Below, in pieces: positions 59,410 to 64,000 of a stretch of DNA of 64,000 bases; position 1 is the stretch's first letter; the number at the start of each line of letters is the position of its first letter. Under the pieces are notes generated by a model. It searched no databases. It worked only from the letters and a program-made list of their open reading frames with translations, and was not told the origin of the DNA. The translations under genes were made by a program, and so were the position numbers. The DNA is from Streptomyces rhizoryzae (GTDB lineage Bacteria; Actinomycetota; Actinomycetes; Streptomycetales; Streptomycetaceae): NCBI RefSeq assembly GCF_023155275.1, contig NZ_JALMUV010000014.1, forward strand, positions 62,001 through 126,000. Direction: 5' to 3'.

Positions 59410-59715
59410 TCACCAGCTGGACTTGGTGACCCCCGGCAGGTAGCCCTTGTGGGCCTGGTCGCGCAGATTGACGCGGGACAGGCCGAAGGCCCGGAAGTAG
59501 CCGCGCGGGCGGCCGTCGACGCTGTCGCGGTTGCGGACGCGGGTGGCGCTGGCGTCCCGGGGCTGGCGGGACAGTTCCCGCCGGGCGGTGGCGCGCTCCT
59601 CGCCGGAGGTGCGCGGGTCGCGGAGGACGGCCGTGAGGAGGGCGCGGCGGGCGGCGTAGCGGGCGACCGTGGCGCGGCGCCGCTCGTTCTTGACGATCTT
59701 GCTCTTCTTGGCCAT
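59410..59715 (-). CDS. rpsN: 30S ribosomal protein S14, zinc-independent form
   Basis: This 101-residue S14 ([14 protein letters not shown] to [11 protein letters not shown]) has no CxxC zinc motifs, so it is the long, cysteine-free form. Such paralogues replace the zinc-binding version when zinc is scarce, which frees zinc. It shares an overlapping stop/start (TGATG) with rpmB upstream at 59715. It lies in a Zur-type block with L28, L33, L31 and S18. Confidence 0.96.
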   Translation of the reverse strand: MAKKSKIVKNERRRATVARYAARRALLTAVLRDPRTSGEERATARRELSRQPRDASATRVRNRDSVDGRPRGYFRAFGLSRVNLRDQAHKGYLPGVTKSSW

Positions 59716-59951
59716 CAGACCTTCTCCCCGCGGGCGCGGATGCGGGCGACGGCGGCCTCGACGCCGATGGCGTCGACGGTCTTGATCCCCTTGGCGCTCA
59801 GGGTCAGCCGGATGTGGCGGCCCTCGCTCCCCAGCCAGTAGCGCTTGCGCTGGATGTTGGGGTCGAAGCGGCGGGCGGTGCGGCGGTGCGAGTGGGAGAC
59901 GGTCTTGCCGAAACCCGGCGCGCGGCCGGTCAGCTGGCAGTGGGCGGACAC
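59715..59951 (-). CDS. rpmB: 50S ribosomal protein L28, zinc-independent form
   Basis: This 78-residue L28 ([20 protein letters not shown] to [11 protein letters not shown]) lacks the zinc-binding Cys pairs. GTG 59951 follows AGGAACC. It is the first gene of the minus-strand half of the block and is divergent from rpmG, with a Zur-like inverted repeat in between. It would replace the zinc form under zinc starvation. Confidence 0.95.
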   Translation of the reverse strand: MSAHCQLTGRAPGFGKTVSHSHRRTARRFDPNIQRKRYWLGSEGRHIRLTLSAKGIKTVDAIGVEAAVARIRARGEKV

Positions 59952-59990
59952 GGTGCGGTTCCTCCGGCGGTCGGGCCCCATGAGGGCTTA

Positions 59991-60012
59991 TTGAAAATGG
60001 AAACCATTTACG
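59991..60012. promoter_or_regulatory. Zur-like operator between rpmB and rpmG
   Basis: TTGAAAATGGAAACCATTTACG contains AAATGG-AAA-CCATTT as a symmetric core with the TGAAAAT typical of actinobacterial Zur sites. It lies exactly between two divergent zinc-independent ribosomal genes, where one operator could control both sides. The match to the consensus is by eye. Confidence 0.6.
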
Positions 60013-60025
60013 TATACTACCCGGC

Positions 60026-60190
60026 ATGGCCCGCAACGAACTCCGCCCGGTCATCAAGCTCCGGTCCACCGCCGGCACCGGGTTCACCTACGTCACCCGC
60101 AAGAACCGCCGCAACGACCCCGACCGCCTGGAACTGCGCAAGTACGACCCGGTCGCCGGCCGGCACGTCACCTTCCGAGAGGAGCGCTGA
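60026..60190 (+). CDS. rpmG: 50S ribosomal protein L33, zinc-independent form
   Basis: This 54-residue L33 ([19 protein letters not shown] to TFREER) has no CxxC pairs. ATG 60026 is 75 bp from the divergent rpmB start. It is the first gene of the plus-strand operon rpmG-rpmE2-cobW-like, ahead of rpsR. Confidence 0.95.
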   Translation: MARNELRPVIKLRSTAGTGFTYVTRKNRRNDPDRLELRKYDPVAGRHVTFREER

Positions 60191-60195
60191 GCCCG

Positions 60196-60450
60196 ATGAA
60201 GCCCGGAATCCACCCCCCGTACGGGCCGGTCGTCTTCCGCGACCGGGCCGGGGGCCTCGCCTTCCTGACCCGGTCCACGATGACCAGCGACAAGACCGTC
60301 GAGTGGGAGGACGGGAACACCTATCCCGTCGTCGATGTCGAGATCTCCTCGGCGAGCCACCCCTTCTACACGGGCACCGCCCGGGTGCTGGACACCGCCG
60401 GCCGCGTCGAGCGGTTCGAGCGGCGGTATGGCACGCGCGGGGCCCGCTGA
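60196..60450 (+). CDS. rpmE2: 50S ribosomal protein L31 type B, zinc-independent
   Basis: This 84-residue L31 type B ([20 protein letters not shown] to [12 protein letters not shown]) lacks the zinc-binding Cys of L31 type A. It begins 5 bp after rpmG and its stop overlaps the CobW-like start (TGATG), so translation is coupled. Confidence 0.96.
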   Translation: MKPGIHPPYGPVVFRDRAGGLAFLTRSTMTSDKTVEWEDGNTYPVVDVEISSASHPFYTGTARVLDTAGRVERFERRYGTRGAR

Positions 60451-61595
60451 TGGAGCCGCTGCGCGTCGCGCTGGTGGGCGGGCTGCACGCGGACGCCCGG
60501 CGGGCCGCCGTCGAGCGGCTGCTGCGGACCGTCCCCGGCAGCGTCGCCCTCCACCACGACCTGTCCGCCGCGGCCGGCGGCACCGTGCGGCGCACGGTCC
60601 GCGACGCCGGCGGCACCCTGGACACCGGCGAGACGCCGCTGGTCAACGACTGCGCGTGCTGTGCGCTGCGCGAGGACCTGGTGCCGGAGCTCGCGCGGCT
60701 GGCCGCGGGGCGGACCTGCCGGCTGGCGGTCGTCGAGCTGTGGGACTCGGTCGAGCCGAAGGCGATGGCCGAGGTGATCGCGTCGTCCGGTGAGGACCTG
60801 GTGCTGACCGGGGTGCTCACCGCGGTCGATCCGGCGCTGGTCCTGCCGTATCTGGGCTGCGGGGACGACCTCGCCGAGGCCGGGCTGGCGGCCGCCGCGT
60901 CCGACCGGCGCACGGTCGCCGACACCTGGGCACGCCAGCTGGAGTACGCCCCCGTCCTGGCGCTCGCCGCCGGTGCGGAGGAGGCCGACGACGCCGACCG
61001 CGCGCTGCTGGCCCAGCTGCACCCCACCGCCCGCCGGGTGCCGGTGGACTCCGGCGACCTGGCCGCCGCCGCGCTCGCCGGCTTCGACGTGGACGCGGCC
61101 GCGGCCCGGCAGCACCCGGCGTGCGCGCTGCTGCCGCAGGAGGCCGAGGCGGCCGGGGTGGCCACGTTCGTCTGGCGCGCGGCCCGGCCGTTCCACCCCG
61201 GGCGGCTCTACGCGGCGCTGGAGGACCTGACCTGCGCGGCGGCCCGCAGCCGGGGCCGCTTCTGGCTGGCCGACCGGCCGGACACCCTGCTGTCCTGGGA
61301 CGCCGCGGGCGGGGCGCTGTGCGTGGAGAACGCCGGGCCGTGGCTGGCCGCGCTGCCGGACGCCGCCTGGGAGCTGGTGCCACCCTTCCGCCGGGCCGCC
61401 GCCGCCCTCGACTGGCACCCCGGGCACGGCGACCGCGGCCAGCACCTGGTCTTCGTCTCGCCGGGCCTGGACCGCGCGGGGCTGCGCACGCTGCTGGCGA
61501 GCTGCCTGCTCACCGACGCCGAGTACGCGGGCGGGCCGGCGGCCTGGAAGAGCCTGCCGCCCGCCTTCGACGAGCTGCTCGACCCGGTGTCCTGA
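60450..61595 (+). CDS. CobW/COG0523-like protein with a degenerate P-loop
   Basis: This 381-residue protein has the COG0523 metal-binding motif as [12 protein letters not shown] (CxCC) and the C-terminal CobW_C region with [18 protein letters not shown]. The N-terminal P-loop is not GxGKTT: the equivalent stretch reads [21 protein letters not shown] binding is therefore doubtful. Family members deliver zinc to target proteins under zinc limitation. The operon of zinc-free ribosomal proteins supports that theme. It may act as a metal-binding partner without GTPase activity. Confidence 0.88.
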   Translation: MEPLRVALVGGLHADARRAAVERLLRTVPGSVALHHDLSAAAGGTVRRTVRDAGGTLDTGETPLVNDCACCALREDLVPELARLAAGRTCRLAVVELWDSVEPKAMAEVIASSGEDLVLTGVLTAVDPALVLPYLGCGDDLAEAGLAAAASDRRTVADTWARQLEYAPVLALAAGAEEADDADRALLAQLHPTARRVPVDSGDLAAAALAGFDVDAAAARQHPACALLPQEAEAAGVATFVWRAARPFHPGRLYAALEDLTCAAARSRGRFWLADRPDTLLSWDAAGGALCVENAGPWLAALPDAAWELVPPFRRAAAALDWHPGHGDRGQHLVFVSPGLDRAGLRTLLASCLLTDAEYAGGPAAWKSLPPAFDELLDPVS

Positions 61596-61704
61596 CGCGA
61601 CCGGCGAACCGTCCGGGCGCGCGCCCGGAAGCCGCCCCTCCGCCGCCGGTCCCGCGCCGGAGGAGCGCCCCCGTCCCCTTACAAGTCCCCGTGAGGAAGC
61701 CCCC

Positions 61705-61941
61705 ATGCCCCGTCGGAACGACCCCCGCCGCCCGGCCGCGCCCCGTCCCAACCCGCTGGACGCGGCCGGCATCACCTACGTCGACTACAAGGACACCGAT
61801 CTGCTCAGGAGGTTCCTCTCCGACCGGGGGAAGATCCGCAGCCGCCGGGTCACCCGGGTCACGGCCCGGCAGCAGCGGCAGTTGGCCCGGGCGGTCAAGA
61901 ACGCCCGGGAGATGGCGCTGCTGCCGTACGCCGCGCGGTAG
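61705..61941 (+). CDS. rpsR: 30S ribosomal protein S18, zinc-independent form
   Basis: This 78-residue S18 ([20 protein letters not shown] to MALLPYAAR) has no Cys, consistent with the alternative form in zinc-starvation blocks. It follows the CobW-like gene by 109 bp on the same strand. ATG 61705 is preceded by GTGAGGAAG. Confidence 0.95.
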   Translation: MPRRNDPRRPAAPRPNPLDAAGITYVDYKDTDLLRRFLSDRGKIRSRRVTRVTARQQRQLARAVKNAREMALLPYAAR

Positions 61942-61960
61942 CGCACCGACCCGGTGACGG

Positions 61961-62001
61961 GTAGGGGATTTCCTACGTTTGACGCGTAGGGAATCCCCTA
62001 C
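61961..62001. promoter_or_regulatory. Paired inverted-repeat operators before arsR-like gene
   Basis: GTAGGGGATTTCCTAC (61961-61976) and GTAGGGAATCCCCTAC (61986-62001) are two 16-bp near-palindromes with centres 25 bp apart, immediately upstream of the ArsR-type gene. They are almost reverse complements of each other, the expected layout for autoregulation. Confidence 0.75.
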
Positions 62002-62014
62002 GTATGGTGCCGGG

Positions 62015-62386
62015 GTGCATGCCACTCCTGCCGCGCCGCGTGCCGTCCCGTCCGAGCCGGACCAGGACCGGGTCTTCGCGGCGCTCGCCAACGCCACCCG
62101 CCGCGAGGTGCTCCGCCTGCTGCGGGACGGCGGGCCACAGCCCGTCCGGCGGCTGGCCGAGCACTTCGCGATGACCCGCCCGAGCCTGTCCGAGCACCTG
62201 AAGGTGCTGCGCGAGGCCGGGCTGGTGAGCGAGCGGCGGGCCGGCCGGCAGCGGATCTACCGGCTGGAGGCCGCCCCGCTCGGCGAGGTGCAGGACTGGC
62301 TCGGACCCTACGAGCGGTTCTGGCGCGCGAAGCTCGCGGGCCTGGGCACGCTGCTCGACCGCATCCCCCACGAAGAGGCACCATGA
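62015..62386 (+). CDS. ArsR-family regulator
   Basis: This protein of about 123 residues has the ArsR winged-helix fold (VFAALANATRREVLRLLRDG, RRLAEHFAMTRPSLSEHLKV, RRAGRQRIYRLEA). The metal-binding ELCVC motif is absent, as in the ArsR members that pair with SRPBCC genes. GTG 62015 is the likely start, close to the operator pair. Its stop overlaps the next gene by 4 bp. It probably represses this small operon. Confidence 0.92.
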   Translation: MHATPAAPRAVPSEPDQDRVFAALANATRREVLRLLRDGGPQPVRRLAEHFAMTRPSLSEHLKVLREAGLVSERRAGRQRIYRLEAAPLGEVQDWLGPYERFWRAKLAGLGTLLDRIPHEEAP

Positions 62387-62865
62387 CCCCCCACGGCTTC
62401 CCGGCCCCCGGTGACGACCCCGCGGACGCGACGGCGCTCCGCGTCGACCACTTCCTGCCCCATCCGCCGGCCGCGGTCTGGCGCGCGCTGACCGAGCCCG
62501 AGCTGCTCGCGCAGTGGATGATGCCCGGCGACTTCCGGCTGGAGGTCGGCCACCGCTACACGCTGCGCACGCTGCCCCGGCCGAACGCCAACTTCTCCGG
62601 CACCGTCATCGCCGAGGTCCTCGGGTACGAGGTGGAGCGGTCGCTGCGGCTGCGCTGGCAGGACGCGGACGAGGGCCAGGGCAACCGCGCCGACTGGACC
62701 CTCACCTGGACCCTGGAACCCGAAGGGCGCGGCACCCGTCTCTTCCTCGTCCACGAGGGCTTCGACCCGGACGACCCGTACCAGGTGCAGGCGCACCGCA
62801 TCATGAGCGGCGGCTGGCGTTCGATTGTGACGGAGGGATTGGGGAACGTGCTCAACGAGCTGTGA
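62383..62865 (+). CDS. SRPBCC/AHSA1-family protein
   Basis: This 160-residue protein is an AHSA1-like START-fold member: LRVDHFLPHPPAAVWRALTE, AQWMMPGDFRLEVGHRYTLR and RMTW-like WTLTWTLEPEGRGTRLFL. ArsR-SRPBCC pairs are common and their ligand is usually unknown. It is translationally coupled to the regulator. Confidence 0.9.
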   Translation: MTPHGFPAPGDDPADATALRVDHFLPHPPAAVWRALTEPELLAQWMMPGDFRLEVGHRYTLRTLPRPNANFSGTVIAEVLGYEVERSLRLRWQDADEGQGNRADWTLTWTLEPEGRGTRLFLVHEGFDPDDPYQVQAHRIMSGGWRSIVTEGLGNVLNEL

Positions 62866-62886
62866 CCGGCCCGGCACCCCCTGTCG

Positions 62887-62901
62887 TGCACGTGCATCTG
62901 C
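62887..62901 (+). repeat. 15-bp repeat upstream of DUF397 gene, copy 1
   Basis: TGCACGTGCATCTGC occurs here and, exactly inverted, at 63923-63937. A flanking GCATGCATCCGCATG adds further GCATG repeats before the DUF397 start at 62983. Confidence 0.8.
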
Positions 62902-62982
62902 GCATGCATCCGCATGTGAACGAAGCTATGATCCCGGGCAGTTGACACCGTTTATCACCGCGTTCACCACCGGGAGAGCCCT

Positions 62983-63222
62983 GTGCCCCACGCATACAAC
63001 GGCATGGCCGCCACGGAGCTCCGCGACGTGAGATGGCTCAAGAGCCGGCACAGCAACTCGCAGGGCTCCTGCGTGGAATTCGCCAAACTGCCCGGCGGTG
63101 ACATAGCGGTCCGCAATTCCCGTTTCCCGGACGGCCCGGCGCTGGTCTACACGCCCGCCGAGGTCGAGGCGATGCTGCGGGGCGCCAAGGACGGTGAGTT
63201 CGACCACCTGGTGCGCGACTGA
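62983..63222 (+). CDS. DUF397 protein
   Basis: This 79-residue protein has the DUF397 core: LRDVRWLKSRHSNSQGSCVE, then LPGGDIAVRNSRFPDGPAL and ending FDHLVRD. The family is common in Streptomyces beside XRE-type regulators and anti-sigma-like ATPases, and several members take part in development signalling. GTG 62983 has GGGAG nearby. It converges on the ATPase gene with a terminator between. Confidence 0.93.
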   Translation: MPHAYNGMAATELRDVRWLKSRHSNSQGSCVEFAKLPGGDIAVRNSRFPDGPALVYTPAEVEAMLRGAKDGEFDHLVRD

Positions 63223-63234
63223 GCGTACGGGAAC

Positions 63235-63259
63235 GGGCGCCCGCGGGGAGCGGGCGCCC
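63235..63259. terminator. Bidirectional terminator
   Basis: GGGCGCCCGC (63235-63244) and GCGGGCGCCC (63250-63259) pair perfectly with a 5-base loop between the convergent DUF397 and ATPase genes. Confidence 0.85.
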
Positions 63260-63287
63260 GGTGGTGCGGCGCGTGCGGGCAGCCGTG

Positions 63288-63797
63288 TCAGGGCAGCCGG
63301 AAGAGGGCCCACACGATCTTGCCGTGCCGGCCGCCGGACAGCCGGTGCCAGCCCCAGCTGTCGCTGAAGGAGTCCACGAGGTACAGCCCGCGGCCCGACT
63401 CGGCGGCGGAGTCCGCCTCGCCGGCCTCCGGTGAGGCGTCGCTGGGATCCCGTACCGCGCAGACCAGGCGGGAGGACCAGCGCATCAGGTGGAGCCGGGC
63501 GGGCAGGCCGGCGTCGGGGAGGTCCGGGCCGAAGCCGGGGTGGTCCGGCGCGGCCAGCACCGCGTGCCGCAGGGCGTTGGTGACCAGCTCGGAGACCACC
63601 AGGGCGACGCCGTCGAAGAGCTCCTCCAGGCCCCAGCCGGTGAGCGTTTCGCGGGTGAACCTCCGGGCGCCGCCGACGGATTCGTAGCGCGGCGGGAGCG
63701 GGCAGGAGGCGGAACCGGAGACGGCCAAGGGGTCGACGGGAGGGAAGCCCTGCCATAACGGCTCGAAATCGAGCATGGTCGAAACCTTGGTCCCCAT
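63288..63797 (-). CDS. Anti-sigma-factor-like ATP-binding protein (RsbW/HATPase)
   Basis: This protein of about 169 residues has the HATPase_c signature: ALVVSELVTNALRHA (N box) and AAESGRGLYLVDSFSDSWGW (G box). It resembles RsbW/SpoIIAB-type regulators that Streptomyces encodes in many copies. I favour ATG 63797 because AGGAG precedes it at the right spacing; GTG 63806 is upstream in frame. It forms a convergent pair with the DUF397 gene; a DNA-binding partner may lie just past the window. Confidence 0.88.
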   Translation of the reverse strand: MGTKVSTMLDFEPLWQGFPPVDPLAVSGSASCPLPPRYESVGGARRFTRETLTGWGLEELFDGVALVVSELVTNALRHAVLAAPDHPGFGPDLPDAGLPARLHLMRWSSRLVCAVRDPSDASPEAGEADSAAESGRGLYLVDSFSDSWGWHRLSGGRHGKIVWALFRLP

Positions 63798-64000
63798 GCG
63801 AGGCACTCCTGGCGTTCGCGGACGTCATGACCCAGGCCGGTCAGCCGGGGATCTGGCGGATCTTTCACGAGCGTGCATGCGTGCGACGCCTATCGTTCCC
63901 AATGCGTAGGGCAGATGCAAGGGCAGATGCACGTGCAGCTGACGTGAATGCGTAGGGCTGCCCGTATAACCGCCGTATTCTTCCTGGGGTTTGTTGTGGA
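63798..64000. promoter_or_regulatory. Promoter region of the ATPase gene, to the window edge
   Basis: The 200 bases to the edge contain no complete gene. They carry the inverted 15-mer at 63923-63937 plus further GTGCATGCGTGCG and GCAGATGC repeats. A tataaccgccgtattct-like stretch near the edge may be a promoter for a gene outside. Confidence 0.55.
63923..63937 (-). repeat. 15-bp repeat upstream of ATPase gene, copy 2 (inverted)
   Basis: GCAGATGCACGTGCA is the exact reverse complement of the copy at 62887-62901. The two copies flank the convergent DUF397 and ATPase genes, each upstream of one of them. Confidence 0.8.

Noticed and set aside
1..64000. CRISPR arrays, tRNA or rRNA genes, insertion sequences
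   Set aside because: I looked for regularly spaced repeats, tRNA-like cloverleaf sequence and transposase motifs and saw none; small RNAs cannot be excluded by eye.

Overview
The window is high-GC actinobacterial DNA, almost certainly from Streptomyces or a close relative such as Kitasatospora. It carries chaplins, rodlins, LmbU-family regulators, an AfsR/SARP regulator, a DUF397 protein and a block of zinc-independent ribosomal protein paralogues, and GTG/TTG starts are common.

Positions 1 to about 46,570 hold most of one biosynthetic gene cluster for a heavily glycosylated non-ribosomal peptide; its left end lies outside the window. The minus-strand core runs: a free-standing acyl carrier protein (17851), an MbtH-like protein, NRPS A-T-C-A-T (17204), NRPS C-A-T-C-A-T (12069), and a carbamoyltransferase (5494). 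A divergent plus-strand operon (18248-23093) holds a GNAT acyltransferase and deoxysugar genes: 3-aminotransferase, 2,3-dehydratase, 3,5-epimerase and 3-ketoreductase. A minus-strand operon at 3069 holds a sugar C-methyltransferase, glucose-1-phosphate thymidylyltransferase and a truncated AMP ligase. Opposite it is a VioC/AsnO-type oxygenase. Genes sbnA-like, sbnB-like and an HpaB-type flavin monooxygenase (26771-23217) supply and may modify 2,3-diaminopropionate. From 39547 down to 29024 lie an aldo/keto reductase, a second GNAT, a 4-ketoreductase and six consecutive deoxysugar glycosyltransferases.

The inferred logic is as follows. SbnA/SbnB-type enzymes make L-Dap, and the carbamoyltransferase could turn it into a ureido residue. 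The oxygenase could beta-hydroxylate an Asn-like residue; the third and fourth A domains both look Asn-like. The second internal C domain has an altered catalytic motif of a kind associated with residue modification. Up to six deoxy and aminodeoxy sugars are then added, and ACP, AMP ligase and GNATs may add acyl groups. No thioesterase, exporter, NDP-glucose 4,6-dehydratase or starter C domain is present, so more genes must lie to the left or elsewhere. I cannot match the gene set to a product I know.

Regulation looks unusually legible. A 16-bp near-palindrome, GTCCCGCCGGCGAGAC and variants, occurs once in each of four divergent promoter regions of the cluster. Two LmbU-family proteins (42517 minus, 45915 plus) flank a SARP gene that contains rare TTA codons. 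The site resembles the known LmbU target. A NarL-type kinase (27048) and a NarL-type response regulator (45055) lie apart in the cluster.

From 46.6 kb on the DNA is mostly ordinary chromosome: glycerophosphodiesterase, acyltransferase, arylamine N-acetyltransferase, RidA, esterase and a short PolA-like polymerase. Next comes an aerial-hyphae surface protein island (53,750-57,992) with three chaplins, three rodlins and one further secreted protein. A zinc-starvation block follows (59,410-61,941: S14, L28, L33, L31, a CobW-like protein, S18). The window ends with an ArsR-SRPBCC pair and a DUF397/ATPase pair whose promoters share a 15-bp repeat in opposite orientations.
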